Assembly (NCBI RefSeq): GCF_039641995.1
Contig: NZ_CP087714.1
Location: forward strand, 124,001-188,000
DNA from: Geoglobus acetivorans
Lineage (GTDB): Archaea > Halobacteriota > Archaeoglobi > Archaeoglobales > Archaeoglobaceae
Direction of reading: 5' to 3'
Length of the DNA stretch: 64,000 bases
Shown: positions 26,572-35,002 of the stretch, piece by piece
Layout of the letters: each line of letters starts with the position of its first letter
Numbering within the stretch: the first letter of the stretch is position 1
The notes under the pieces: model-generated
Told to the model about the DNA's origin: nothing
Databases searched by the model: none
What the model saw: only the letters and a program-made list of their open reading frames with translations
Program-made: the position numbers and the translations under genes

Positions 26572-27377
26572 GAATACAGTTCCTTAAGCATAGCAGCATC
26601 TTCTTCGAGGTTCGGGCTTTCGCACACAACCAGCCCGCCCGCCGAAAAGTCCTTAAGAGCCTTTAAAAACTCCACATACTTGAAGTCAGATTCTCTCAGG
26701 TTGAGGTGTCTGACCTCACCCTTCGCACCATAATCTATTCCACTCACGTGAACATGCAAGTTTCTGATAGCCTCTTTGCCGAGCAGGGATTCCACAACCT
26801 CCAGCAGTTCTGAGAACTCTTCGTAGCTGTTGTAAGCCATGGTTCTGGCATGGATGTGGCTTATGTCGATGCATGGAAGCGTGTTCTCCACCTCGGAACA
26901 TAGGTTGAGTATCTCCTCAAGCTCCCCAAACTGCTCTCTCCTTCCCGAAGTTTCAGGCCTCAAAATCACGCCCATTTCTGCAACAGCGTCAGAAACTTCA
27001 ACCAGAGCGTCCCTGATTCTCCTGTAGGCCTCATCTCTCGGCCTCCTCATGTAGTATCCGGGATGAAAAACTATGCTTCTGGCACCCATCAGGCTACCGA
27101 TCCTTGCCGAGTCCATGAGCCTCTGAAGACTCTGCCTCACCTTAACCTCGCTGTCCGCATTGAGGTTAATGTAATAGGGGGCATGAACACTCAGCCTTAT
27201 GCCAAGTGACTCTGCCAGCAGGCCTACATTTCTGGCAGTGTCATCTCTCATCCTCACTCCCCTGACAAACTGGACCTCCATGCAATCCAGCCCAAGCTCT
27301 TTGATGGCTTTGATTCCATCCAGGGTGCTTCTCCCTGCAGAGGTGTTTGGCACACCGGCAGTTCCGAAAAACATCAC
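26562..27377 (-). CDS. Endonuclease IV-like / xylose isomerase-like TIM-barrel protein
   Basis: 271 residues. MMFFGTAGVPNTSAGRSTLD, SVHAPYYINLNA, VFHPGYYMRR, LRPETSGRR, CIDISHIHART and LHVHVSGIDYGAKG carry the His/Glu/Asp metal ligands of the AP-endonuclease-2 family (endonuclease IV). Endonuclease IV cuts at abasic sites with a tri-zinc centre. The spacing and ligands fit an archaeal Nfo-type enzyme, but sugar-isomerase-like homologues share the fold. It appears monocistronic. Confidence 0.83.
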   Translation of the reverse strand: MMFFGTAGVPNTSAGRSTLDGIKAIKELGLDCMEVQFVRGVRMRDDTARNVGLLAESLGIRLSVHAPYYINLNADSEVKVRQSLQRLMDSARIGSLMGARSIVFHPGYYMRRPRDEAYRRIRDALVEVSDAVAEMGVILRPETSGRREQFGELEEILNLCSEVENTLPCIDISHIHARTMAYNSYEEFSELLEVVESLLGKEAIRNLHVHVSGIDYGAKGEVRHLNLRESDFKYVEFLKALKDFSAGGLVVCESPNLEEDAAMLKELYSQL

Positions 27378-27415
27378 TCACATAATGGTCGGGAAAATTA
27401 AAAAATTTTACAGGT

Positions 27416-27805
27416 TCACTCATCAAGCACAAATTTCGTGCCATAGTAGATTATTCCATCCTCCCCTTCTTCACCGTACTTTCTGAAGACTGCCCTAACC
27501 CTCGACCCTATTTCGACCCTTTCAGGGTCCTCAACAATCTGGGCAGTAACTCTGGCACCGCTGTCAAGCTCCACAATTCCAACCACATAGGGCTTCATCA
27601 GCTTGCTGCTTTCAGGCACATCGTGGATTACGGTGTAGGTCACCACCCTGCCCCTTTCACCAAGCTCAACCTCGACCATCCTGCTCTTTCTTCTGCACTC
27701 CGGGCAGATGTTTCTGGGAGGATAGTAAATGCTGCCACAGTTCTCACATTTCGTCCCCACGAGGTTGTACCGGTACTTTATCTTCCTCCAGAATCTGGGA
27801 AGCAT
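27416..27805 (-). CDS. DUF35 zinc-ribbon/OB-fold protein of the HMG-CoA synthase complex
   Basis: 129 residues from the ATG at 27805, preceded by AGGAGGTGA; the frame also has an in-frame GTG three codons earlier. A rubredoxin-like zinc ribbon (CENCG, CPEC) near residues 17-36 is followed by an OB fold. In archaea DUF35 proteins scaffold thiolase and HMG-CoA synthase, passing acetoacetyl-CoA between them without release. The thiolase and synthase genes lie immediately upstream with overlapping ends, so the complex is encoded whole. Confidence 0.9.
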   Translation of the reverse strand: MLPRFWRKIKYRYNLVGTKCENCGSIYYPPRNICPECRRKSRMVEVELGERGRVVTYTVIHDVPESSKLMKPYVVGIVELDSGARVTAQIVEDPERVEIGSRVRAVFRKYGEEGEDGIIYYGTKFVLDE

Positions 27806-27810
27806 GATTT

Positions 27811-28971
27811 TCACCTCCTGAATACAGAAGTCACGGCTGTTGCTCCTGTACCTCCAATATTCACGGCCATGCCAGTCTCAGCATCAACCTGTCTCTTTCC
27901 AGCATCCCCTCTCAGCTGATAGACTATTTCCACGGCCTGCCTTATTCCAGTGGCACCCACAGCATGCCCGCAGGCTTTCAACCCTCCAGAAGGGTTCACC
28001 GGGTTGCTTCCTCCAAGCTCAACCACGCCCTCTCTGATGGCCTCATGACCCTTGCCCCTCTCAGCGATGCCCACGTTCTCATAGAGGAGCATCTCAGCAA
28101 TTGTAAACGAGTCGTGAAGCTCGAAAACACCCACATCGTCAAGGCTGCAGCCAGCAAGCTTCAGTGCCTTTCTTGTAGCTGTTTTAACTGCCCTCATTTC
28201 AAGGATGTCCCTCCGGTTCTGCAGTGCAAGGTAATCGCTGGACTGAACAACCGCATCAAGAAATACGGGCGTATCCGTGTACTTCCTGGCCACATCCTCA
28301 CTCGCAAGTATCAGAACGGCGGCTCCATCACTTATCGGTGCTGAATCGAGAACCTTGAGCGGTTCGGCAACGTATGGTGAATTGAGAACGCTTTCAACAG
28401 TGATTTCTCTTCTGAACTGTGCTTTGGGATTGTTTACGGCATTTTTATGATTCTTAACACTTATTCTGGCGAGGTCTTCCTCACTGCTGCCATACTCGTG
28501 CATGTGGAGTCTTGCCATCATTGCAAACAGCCCTGCAAGGGTTGCACCGTTGAACGCCTCCCATTCCTTGTCTATGGATGAATCCATTATTTCACTCGAC
28601 GAGCCGACATCCGTAACCTTCTCCACCCCCGCAGCGATGACAATATCGTGAATACCCGACGCAACGGCTATGTACGCCTCCTTCAGAGCAACTCCACCGC
28701 TCGCATCACCTGCTTCGACCCTTATTGCAGGAATGTTGATGGACGCAAGGCCCGAATAATCTGCGATGAGGGCCGAAACGTGCTCCTGAGCTATGAATCT
28801 TCCGGCACTCATGTTCCCCACATACATCGCCTCGATCTCCCTGCCTTCAAGATTTGCATCTTCGAGAGCCTCAAGCCCTGCGGAGATCACAATATCCCTG
28901 AAGCTCATGTTCCAGAGCTCTCCAAATCTCGACATTCCGGCCCCTATGACCGCCACTCTCTTCAATTTCAT
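27811..28971 (-). CDS. Acetyl-CoA C-acetyltransferase (thiolase) of the mevalonate pathway
   Basis: 386 residues from the ATG at 28971, with a GTG at 28974 as alternative. AGDASGGVALKEAY holds the thiolase-like nucleophile region; here it reads EAGDASG without the usual Cys, as in the archaeal SCP-x-like thiolase family. ELHDSFTIAEM, NPSGGLKACGHAVGATG and the C-terminal GGTGATAV are further landmarks; the C-G-H motif is intact. It condenses two acetyl-CoA to acetoacetyl-CoA. The start overlaps the HMG-CoA synthase stop and the gene is followed by DUF35 in the same operon. Confidence 0.88.
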   Translation of the reverse strand: MKLKRVAVIGAGMSRFGELWNMSFRDIVISAGLEALEDANLEGREIEAMYVGNMSAGRFIAQEHVSALIADYSGLASINIPAIRVEAGDASGGVALKEAYIAVASGIHDIVIAAGVEKVTDVGSSSEIMDSSIDKEWEAFNGATLAGLFAMMARLHMHEYGSSEEDLARISVKNHKNAVNNPKAQFRREITVESVLNSPYVAEPLKVLDSAPISDGAAVLILASEDVARKYTDTPVFLDAVVQSSDYLALQNRRDILEMRAVKTATRKALKLAGCSLDDVGVFELHDSFTIAEMLLYENVGIAERGKGHEAIREGVVELGGSNPVNPSGGLKACGHAVGATGIRQAVEIVYQLRGDAGKRQVDAETGMAVNIGGTGATAVTSVFRR

Positions 28972-30008
28972 CACCCCATCCTTATCTTCCTTCTCAGCTT
29001 CGCATACGTGCCGTAGTCTATGTAAACTCCTTTTCTTATCTTCTCCCAGACCTCAGGCTTTCTTTCGATGCTTTCAATGTTGTCGGTAATCTCAAAAACG
29101 AATGCGTCGCTGCCTGCTCCACTTCCGAATGAAACAAGGAGGATCCTGTCTCCAGGCTTCGCGATATCGAGAACTGCAGAAAAACCGAGCAGAGATGAGC
29201 CGGAGTAGGTGTTACCTATGTATCTGACCACAAGACCCTGCTCTATCTGTTTTCCGGTAAAGCCCAGCATCCTCGCCACCCTGACAGGAAACTTTCCGTT
29301 GGGCATGTGGAAAACCGCATAGCTGAAATCCTCTGGCGATAACCCATTCCTTTCCATGATGCGCTTTGCAGCGGTTGATACATGCCTGAAGTACGCCGGC
29401 TCTCCTGTGAACCTTCCCCCATGACTCGGATAGGGCTGCCCCTCCCTTCTCCAGAAGTCGGGGGTGTCGGTGGTAAAGCTGAGTGTGTCCTTAAGCTCGG
29501 CTATAACGTTATCTTTTCCGACCAGAAAAGCAGCACCTCCCGCTGCTGCTGAGTATTCCAAAGGGTCGCCGGGGGCGCCCTGGCTCGTGTCCGTACCGAT
29601 GGCCAGACCGTACCTTATCATTCCCGCGTTCACCATGGCAACACAGTTCTGGATTCCTGCAGTTCCTGCCTTACAGGCAAATTCAAGGTCCGCGGCGTGG
29701 AAAAAGCTGTTCAAATTCAGTGCCTCACCAACTATTGTTGCAGTGGGCTTTACAGCATAGGGGTGACTTTCGGAGCCCACAAAAACCGCTCCAATGTAAT
29801 TTCGGTCGATATCTGCTCTTCTCACTGCTTCCCTTGCACACTCAACGGCTATTGTGGCCGCATCCTCATCTATGCTGGGAACGCTCTTTTCATAAACTCC
29901 AAGGCCGTTCTTTATCGTTTCAGGATTTTCACCCCAGATTCTCGCTATTTCCTCGACCTTTATTCTGAATTTTGGAATGTACGTCCCGTAAGACACCAGC
30001 CCGACCAT
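28971..30008 (-). CDS. Hydroxymethylglutaryl-CoA synthase
   Basis: About 345 residues from the ATG at 30008, chosen because GGAGGTG ends 5 nt upstream; GTG 30014 and ATG 30011 are alternatives. [20 protein letters not shown] is the archaeal HMGS N-terminus, [17 protein letters not shown] carries the catalytic Cys, [10 protein letters not shown] the catalytic His region, and [10 protein letters not shown] the late Asn loop. It condenses acetyl-CoA with acetoacetyl-CoA to HMG-CoA, the second step towards archaeal isoprenoid lipids. It forms an operon with an upstream HTH regulator and downstream thiolase and DUF35. Confidence 0.94.
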   Translation of the reverse strand: MVGLVSYGTYIPKFRIKVEEIARIWGENPETIKNGLGVYEKSVPSIDEDAATIAVECAREAVRRADIDRNYIGAVFVGSESHPYAVKPTATIVGEALNLNSFFHAADLEFACKAGTAGIQNCVAMVNAGMIRYGLAIGTDTSQGAPGDPLEYSAAAGGAAFLVGKDNVIAELKDTLSFTTDTPDFWRREGQPYPSHGGRFTGEPAYFRHVSTAAKRIMERNGLSPEDFSYAVFHMPNGKFPVRVARMLGFTGKQIEQGLVVRYIGNTYSGSSLLGFSAVLDIAKPGDRILLVSFGSGAGSDAFVFEITDNIESIERKPEVWEKIRKGVYIDYGTYAKLRRKIRMG

Positions 30009-30010
30009 CA

Positions 30011-30709
30011 TCACACCTCCAGCTGCTTCAACCTCTCAACAAGCTCATCCCTCTCAACATCGCTTGCAATCAGGTCTATTCCCTCAATTTCAGCAATTCT
30101 GACTGCCAGTCTGTCCACATTTTCACCGTTAATTGGATTCAGAACTACGACAGAGGGTTTGAGGTTGGCGACCCTCACGGCGACCATCGGGGATCTTCCG
30201 GTGGTAACACCGGTGAAAATCAAAGCCCTCTCGCTCGTAAGGCCGTAAAGCTTGTAAAAGTCATAGCTGCTCAGGGACAGTATTGCCCTAAGGCTGTCAA
30301 CAACCGTATGGCCCATCGCCATTCTGCCAAAATCGGTTATCAGCTCACCGTCAATGATTTCGGCAAGCCTCTTTGACGGTACCGGTCCGGAGTACTCCGT
30401 TATATCCTGAATAACGTCAAACTCCACACCCAGTAAATCCTTATACCTGGAGACGGTCTTCCAGCCCCTCTCCCTGTCTATGTCAAGGAGAGACTCAACA
30501 AGCTTTTTGATAAAACTCATGCCCGGAGATTTTCTTCTTCCAGCCTCATAATCGCTTATAACGGATGGAGTTATACCAAGCCTCTCTGCAAGTTCCTTCT
30601 GTGAGACCTCAAACAGAGCCCTCCACTTCTTTATGGACTCACCATAATTTTCAGAAAAAACTATATTTCCAGCAATGATCTCTGCAAATCGTCTGGCTAT
30701 CAGTTCCAT
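30011..30709 (-). CDS. XRE-type HTH regulator leading the mevalonate operon
   Basis: 232 residues. The cro/XRE helix-turn-helix ([20 protein letters not shown]) lies at about residues 35-54. It is followed by a domain of about 150 residues that includes [20 protein letters not shown], a possible ligand-binding region. A TATA box (TTTATAAAG, 30731-30739) lies 22-30 nt before the ATG, so the message is probably leaderless. The stop codon touches the HMGS start. A regulator fused to the front of isoprenoid genes suggests control of mevalonate flux, perhaps by a pathway metabolite; this is inferred from position only. Confidence 0.85.
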   Translation of the reverse strand: MELIARRFAEIIAGNIVFSENYGESIKKWRALFEVSQKELAERLGITPSVISDYEAGRRKSPGMSFIKKLVESLLDIDRERGWKTVSRYKDLLGVEFDVIQDITEYSGPVPSKRLAEIIDGELITDFGRMAMGHTVVDSLRAILSLSSYDFYKLYGLTSERALIFTGVTTGRSPMVAVRVANLKPSVVVLNPINGENVDRLAVRIAEIEGIDLIASDVERDELVERLKQLEV

Positions 30710-30754
30710 GTGGCAAGTGTAGAAATGAACTTTATAAATTCTTCGATTGGCGAA

Positions 30755-30973
30755 CTATGTTTCGTCCAACAACGATTTGGTGCCGGAGTAAATCACCTCG
30801 CCGAGAAGAGATACAGTCTCCCTGGCATCATCATGAAACCCCATGTCGATCTGAGCCGCTATCTTCCCCAGAACTTTGAGCAATTCGTGGAAAAACTCCT
30901 TTTTTATGCAGACTCTGCCATCAATCAATTCAAATTCTGCAAGAATCCCGCCAATTTCCTCAATCTCTTTCAC
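30755..30973 (-). CDS. Small acidic protein of unknown function
   Basis: 72 residues from a GTG: helical, acidic, with a central VCIKKEFFHELLKVLG and a later SLLGEVIYSGTKSLL. No family is recognised. The opposite strand is also open over part of this stretch, but its translation is richer in Phe/Asn/Gln and looks like a shadow. A TTTTAATT element about 25-35 nt upstream of the GTG would give a leaderless transcript, divergent from ino1. Moderately convincing as a gene. Confidence 0.5.
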   Translation of the reverse strand: MKEIEEIGGILAEFELIDGRVCIKKEFFHELLKVLGKIAAQIDMGFHDDARETVSLLGEVIYSGTKSLLDET

Positions 30974-30975
30974 AA

Positions 30976-31035
30976 AAATTTTTAAACCTTTCCGAATTAA
31001 AACTTTTCAGATTCACACTTATGGGAGGTGATGCT
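30976..31035 (+). promoter_or_regulatory. Promoter and ribosome binding site of ino1
   Basis: The TATA-like TTTTTAAACC at 30979-30988 and a strong Shine-Dalgarno GGAGGTGAT at 31024-31032 lie before the ATG at 31036. An earlier in-frame ATG at 31021 contains the Shine-Dalgarno itself and so is unlikely to be the start. Confidence 0.6.
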
Positions 31036-32214
31036 ATGAGAATCTGGTTCATCGGTGCTTATGGTATTGTTTCTACTACTGCAATGGCTGGTGGAAAGCT
31101 CATAGAGCAGGGCAGGATAGATACCACGGGACTCGTCAGTTCACTTCCTCAGTTTGAAGGAATAGAAAAATACGCTCCACTCAACTTCGAGTTTGGAGGT
31201 CATGAGGTAAGAAAGGCGGACAATGCCTACGTGGCAGCACTCCAGCACTGGGAGCAGAACAGGCACTTCGAGAAAGAACACCTTGAAGAAGTTAGAAGTG
31301 AGCTTGAGCAGATCAGAGCGAGCAGGGGAACTGCCATAAACTGCGGCAGTGGAGTTCAAGCTCTTGGCGAGCTTGACATCCTGGAAAACGAGAAAAAAAC
31401 CCTTGCAGAGATAGTGGAACAGCTGGAGAAAGACCTCAAATCCTTCGCAGACGATGACACGGTTGTCATCAACTCGGCCTCCACAGAGCCGCTGCTCAAT
31501 TACAGCGAAAAATATCATGGGTCCCTCGACGGTTTTGAAGAGATGATCGAAAACGATGTCAAGGAGCATGCAAGCGCAAGCATACTCTATGCCTACGTTG
31601 CGCTGAAGAACCGCATCCCCTACGGGAACTTCACTCCAAGCGCAGGCTCATCAATCCCTGCACTCAAGGAGCTTGCAATTGAGAAAAAGGTACCGCATGC
31701 CGGCAACGACGGCAAGACCGGAGAGACACTGGTAAAAACAACCCTCGCACCCATGTTTGCCTACAGGAATCTGAAGGTGCTGGGCTGGATGAGCTACAAC
31801 ATCCTGGGAGACCTCGACGGCCTTGTGCTGAGCCACAGGGAGAACAAGGAGAGCAAGGTCATAAGCAAAGACAAGGTTCTCGAAAAGATTTACGGCTATT
31901 CACCTTTCAGCATCACCCAGATAGAGTACTTCCCGTCGCTGGTGGACAACAAGACCGCCTTTGACTTCATACACTTCCAGGGATTCATGGGAACGCAGAT
32001 GAAGTTCTACTTCATCTGGGATGCGATCGATGCCATTGTCGCGGCACCGCTCACCATAGACATCGCCAGATTTCTGCTGTTCGCCAAGAAGAAAGGCCTC
32101 TACGGAGTCATAAAAGAAATGGGATTCTTCTTCAAGAGTCCGATGGACACGAACAACGTGAATACCCATTCTCAGTTCGTTGAGCTGGTCGAGTGGTTCA
32201 GAGAAAACATCTAA
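31036..32214 (+). CDS. ino1: myo-Inositol-1-phosphate synthase
   Basis: 392 residues from the ATG at 31036. The N-terminal Rossmann loop is FIGAYGIVSTTAMAGGKLI. Later segments INSASTEPLL, FTPSAGSSIPAL, GNDGKTGETLVKTTLAP and GWMSYNILGDLDGLVL are standard for the family. It converts glucose-6-phosphate to L-myo-inositol-1-phosphate with bound NAD+. In hyperthermophilic Archaeoglobales this feeds both inositol lipids and the heat-stress solute di-myo-inositol phosphate. It appears monocistronic and convergent with the TsaA-like gene. Confidence 0.95.
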   Translation: MRIWFIGAYGIVSTTAMAGGKLIEQGRIDTTGLVSSLPQFEGIEKYAPLNFEFGGHEVRKADNAYVAALQHWEQNRHFEKEHLEEVRSELEQIRASRGTAINCGSGVQALGELDILENEKKTLAEIVEQLEKDLKSFADDDTVVINSASTEPLLNYSEKYHGSLDGFEEMIENDVKEHASASILYAYVALKNRIPYGNFTPSAGSSIPALKELAIEKKVPHAGNDGKTGETLVKTTLAPMFAYRNLKVLGWMSYNILGDLDGLVLSHRENKESKVISKDKVLEKIYGYSPFSITQIEYFPSLVDNKTAFDFIHFQGFMGTQMKFYFIWDAIDAIVAAPLTIDIARFLLFAKKKGLYGVIKEMGFFFKSPMDTNNVNTHSQFVELVEWFRENI

Positions 32215-32272
32215 CCCTGCATCATTCAACACGCTTTCCACTTTTTTCCATGGATCGGTGGCCTTGCAGTAT

Positions 32273-32683
32273 TCAGTAACAGTCGATCTCCATAAAAAAC
32301 GGTTTTATGTCAATAACAGGAGTTCCCGTTACCGCATCGAGATTCCTGACCACCAGCACATTATTCTCGATTCCAAGAAGCTCAACGACCGAAAGTCCAA
32401 TCGGATTTGGTCTCTCCGGAGACCTTATTGAAAACACACCCCTGACACCATCTGTCCAGGATGGTTTCACCTTCAAAACATCTCTCCTGGAGAGGTGGAA
32501 CCAGTACAGAACGATAATTCTGTCAAACCCTTCAAGCCCCTCCAGACCGTCTGAAAACTCGTCGTAGATTTTTATTCTCGATACTTTATCGCCAAAGATA
32601 CCCTGTCTCGGGGCAGATTCCGTGCTGGGATAGCCTTCCACAACCTCGCCTATTGGAGTAAGTCTCATACGCCCGGACCCCAT
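32273..32683 (-). CDS. TsaA/TrmO-like protein (predicted tRNA N6-methyltransferase family)
   Basis: 136 residues from ATG 32683; ATG 32668 (MRLTPIGEV) fits the family's N-terminus equally well. Landmarks: TPIGEVVEG, SAPRQGIFGD, FDRIIVLYWFHLS, RSPERPNPIGLSVVEL and DAVTGTPVIDIKPF. The family (TsaA, YaeB, VirR) uses AdoMet; TrmO methylates t6A37 in tRNA-Thr, while archaeal members are less studied. It directly follows vapC (stop and ATG adjacent) but is probably unrelated to it. Confidence 0.85.
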   Translation of the reverse strand: MGSGRMRLTPIGEVVEGYPSTESAPRQGIFGDKVSRIKIYDEFSDGLEGLEGFDRIIVLYWFHLSRRDVLKVKPSWTDGVRGVFSIRSPERPNPIGLSVVELLGIENNVLVVRNLDAVTGTPVIDIKPFFMEIDCY

Positions 32684-33094
32684 TCATTTCAGAAGATTCT
32701 CGACAAATTCTTCCGGAGTGTGAACATCGCCGATCCATTTGAAGTCAGACAGATTGTACGTAAGGAGTGTCCCCTTTCTGTTTTTAACTGTAGCACCTAT
32801 GAAATAATCCCTAATCCTGCTTTTTTCGTTGCAGTATTTTGAGGCAAGTTCAACATCCTCCTTCGTTAATGGAACTATCTCAAATTCATATTTTTTCAGT
32901 ATATTTTCGTATTTTTCAACCTCGCCCCCATACAACGAAAATCCCCAGAGTATCTCGAAATGTACTATGCAGGACATTTTAAAGGTGAAATTATTCACCT
33001 TTATTTTTGCGAGGCTTTTTATCGTATCTTTGTAACCTTCTTCTCTGTTTAACACCCTTACCAGAACATTAGTATCTAAAAACACATCAGACAT
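32684..33094 (-). CDS. vapC: PIN-domain toxin ribonuclease, VapC family
   Basis: 136 residues from the ATG at 33094, which overlaps the antitoxin stop by 8 nt; an upstream TTG is less likely. The PIN acidic residues are visible: FLDTNVLVRVL with Asp near residue 7, Glu in HFEILWG, and the C-terminal RIRDYFIGAT followed by LTYNLSDFKWIG. PIN toxins cut tRNA or mRNA with Mg2+. Placed directly downstream of an AbrB-type antitoxin. Confidence 0.87.
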   Translation of the reverse strand: MSDVFLDTNVLVRVLNREEGYKDTIKSLAKIKVNNFTFKMSCIVHFEILWGFSLYGGEVEKYENILKKYEFEIVPLTKEDVELASKYCNEKSRIRDYFIGATVKNRKGTLLTYNLSDFKWIGDVHTPEEFVENLLK

Positions 33095-33332
33095 CAAAAC
33101 TCTCCCCAATAGTTTCCTGAAGTTTCTTCAACTTTTCTTTATTCATTTTTAGCGAACCTGCAGCATCCTCAAGAATCTCGATATACTCACCTAAGTCTCT
33201 TCCAACTTTTCTCAGCACAAACTCCCCTCTTTCATTTCTGACTATCTCGACTCTATCTCCAATTTTTATATTGAGTGACTTTCTAACCTCCGGTGGAATC
33301 GTTATCTGATACTTCCTTGTTACAACACCCAT
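33087..33332 (-). CDS. vapB: AbrB/SpoVT-type antitoxin, VapB family
   Basis: 81 residues. The first 45, including GVVTRKYQITIPPEVRKSL and GDRVEIV, form the swapped-hairpin AbrB DNA-binding fold; the charged helical tail would wrap the toxin. Stop overlaps the vapC start. An inverted repeat directly before the ATG is a likely autoregulatory operator. Confidence 0.88.
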   Translation of the reverse strand: MGVVTRKYQITIPPEVRKSLNIKIGDRVEIVRNERGEFVLRKVGRDLGEYIEILEDAAGSLKMNKEKLKKLQETIGESFDV

Positions 33333-33363
33333 GTACTACAGTTTGTCGGTAGTACTTAATAAA
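33333..33363 (-). promoter_or_regulatory. VapB operator/promoter
   Basis: GTACTAC (33333-33339) and GTAGTAC (33349-33355) form a 7-bp inverted repeat with a 9-nt centre, immediately before the vapB ATG. TTTATTAAG just beyond (to about 33363) is the TATA element. The repeat overlaps the expected transcription start, consistent with AbrB-type autorepression. Confidence 0.55.
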
Positions 33364-33430
33364 TCTTATCAGTCCAGCATAAAACAGCCAATCCCGCAGA
33401 GGTTACAGAAATGCTGACCCGAAGAATAAG

Positions 33431-33505
33431 CGGGCCCGGCGGGATTCGAACCCGCGATCTGCAGCTTAGGAGGCTGCCGCCTTATCCTAGCTAGGCTACG
33501 GGCCC
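33431..33505 (-). tRNA. tRNA-Arg (CCT anticodon)
   Basis: 75 nt, intronless. Acceptor GGGCCCG/CGGGCCC, discriminator G. Anticodon stem GCAGC/GCTGC encloses loop CTCCTAA, giving anticodon CCT (Arg, AGG). T-stem GCGGG/CCCGC with loop TTCGAAT. CCA is not encoded. A TATA-like CTTTTATATT lies about 36-43 nt upstream (33540-33550). Confidence 0.95.
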
Positions 33506-33618
33506 TGAAAACATTACTTTAAGAAGGGGCCACCAAGGGAATATAAAAGTTATGGCAGAGCGCCAAATGGTAATGAAAATTAATGCAAAAAGTTAAAACC
33601 CGTGAGCCGTTCAATCCC

Positions 33619-33744
33619 TCAGGATATCCTCATACCCTTAGGAAGAGCGCTCGTGTTCCCACATGATCTGCAGACGTAATACGAAAACCTCTCATCCTCA
33701 GACATGTAGGAAAACCTTCCATCACCGCAGTTGAGACACACCAT
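33619..33744 (-). CDS. 41-residue zinc-ribbon protein
   Basis: A short gene below usual ORF cut-offs. Translation starts MVCLNCGDGRFSYMSEDERF and ends ALPKGMRIS. Two CxxC pairs (Cys3/Cys6 and Cys25/Cys28) are spaced as in a minimal treble-clef or zinc ribbon. A ribosome binding site GGGTGAT lies 4 nt before the ATG, and a TATA-like ATTTTTAAATC lies at 33778-33790, giving a complete expression unit. No function is recognised; small archaeal zinc ribbons often bind RNA polymerase, ribosomes or other proteins. Confidence 0.75.
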   Translation of the reverse strand: MVCLNCGDGRFSYMSEDERFSYYVCRSCGNTSALPKGMRIS

Positions 33745-33899
33745 TTCAATCACCCTTATTAAATGATAAATAGTTAAGATTTAAAAATCTTTCGTTATTA
33801 ATCATTATGTATGCTCAAAATCCAATGAACCCACGACATTGAAAAAACAGATATGGTGGCAGAATACCGGACAAAAATGAAGATGCTAAAAAGGCAGAG

Positions 33900-34958
33900 C
33901 TAAACAAACATCTGTTTTGGAGGTTGTTTCGACGGTTTGGACACTCTGCTTATGGACATTATGAAGTCCTCGGTGTTCAGCACGTCCTTGCCCTCGACGA
34001 TGGCACGATGGAGAGAGGCTTTGATCACCTTTTCAACAAGGTCCCTTCCGGAGAAACCTTCAGTGACCCTTGCTATCTCATTCAGATCAGCGTTGACAGA
34101 AACCGGAAAGTCCGAAAGGTTCTTCTCAAGTATTTTCTGCCTCTCCTCAAGACCCGGCAATCTGAACTCTATCTCTTCCTCAAATCTGCTCCGGATGGAT
34201 GCGTCAAGCATATCTATTCTGTTTGTGGCCGCAATTGTGCAGATACCATCGTTCATCTCTATTCCATCAAGCTCGGTGAGAAGGGCGTTCACGACCTCGC
34301 TCACATCGCCCCTCAGGTCCTGATAGCTCCTGTCAAGGGCAATGCTGTCAAATTCATCGAGGAAAACAATGCACGGGGAGAGCTGCCTCGCCCTTTCATA
34401 CAGCTCATGAATTCTCCTCGCACCATCCCCAACATGCTCGCCTATGAGCTTGGTGGATTTCACAGAGAGAAACGGGACGTGAGCCTCGTTTGCGAGGGCT
34501 TTTGCTGTCATGGTCTTTCCGGTCCCGGGAGGACCGTAAAATAGGACGTTCTTCGGAGCCCATTTTCCAAACTTCTTTGGATTTTTGAGATATTCGAGAA
34601 TTATCCTTGCCTTCTTCTTCGCCTCATCCTGGCCAACAACATCCTCAAGCCCCACATCCACAACAAGCTCGGTAGTTATATCGTTTGATTTGCTCTCCAC
34701 GAGAAATATCGTGCCGTCACCGATCATACCCTCTTCCGGCTCGCAGTTAACAACCTCGAAGGCAAAATCCGGAAACATTCTAACGTCGAATAGCATCTTT
34801 CCCTTAAAGATATACTCTCCCTTCCACTGGTCTTTTGCATAGCGGTCAAATACCTTCAGGTTGTCCACCTTGGGATACTCATGATAGCTCGCCTTGAGCG
34901 GATAACCAAGAGGTTTGAGTATGACGTATCTGACCTCTCCTCTACTCTTGCCAGTCAT
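33900..34958 (-). CDS. AAA+ ATPase with N-terminal beta domain (AMA/CDC48-like family)
   Basis: 352 residues with a single AAA module. Walker A is GPPGTGKT (about residues 142-149), Walker B IVFLDEFDSIA, sensor 1 AATNR, arginine fingers near DASIRSRFEEE, and sensor 2 FSGRDLV. The first 110 residues are beta-rich and not homologous to proteasome-activating nucleotidases (no coiled coil, no HbYX tail). This fits the archaeal AMA group, found in Archaeoglobus and methanogens, thought to unfold or remodel proteins as hexamers. The gene is divergent from thpR. Confidence 0.83.
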   Translation of the reverse strand: MTGKSRGEVRYVILKPLGYPLKASYHEYPKVDNLKVFDRYAKDQWKGEYIFKGKMLFDVRMFPDFAFEVVNCEPEEGMIGDGTIFLVESKSNDITTELVVDVGLEDVVGQDEAKKKARIILEYLKNPKKFGKWAPKNVLFYGPPGTGKTMTAKALANEAHVPFLSVKSTKLIGEHVGDGARRIHELYERARQLSPCIVFLDEFDSIALDRSYQDLRGDVSEVVNALLTELDGIEMNDGICTIAATNRIDMLDASIRSRFEEEIEFRLPGLEERQKILEKNLSDFPVSVNADLNEIARVTEGFSGRDLVEKVIKASLHRAIVEGKDVLNTEDFIMSISRVSKPSKQPPKQMFV

Positions 34959-35002
34959 TCAAACCGAAAAACTATTTGAACTTATTAATAATCTTTGCCC
35001 TT

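Noticed and set aside
30710-30985. 91-codon plus-strand frame between the HTH regulator and ino1
   Set aside because: The minus-strand 72-residue frame in the same place has better protein character; only one of them can be real.
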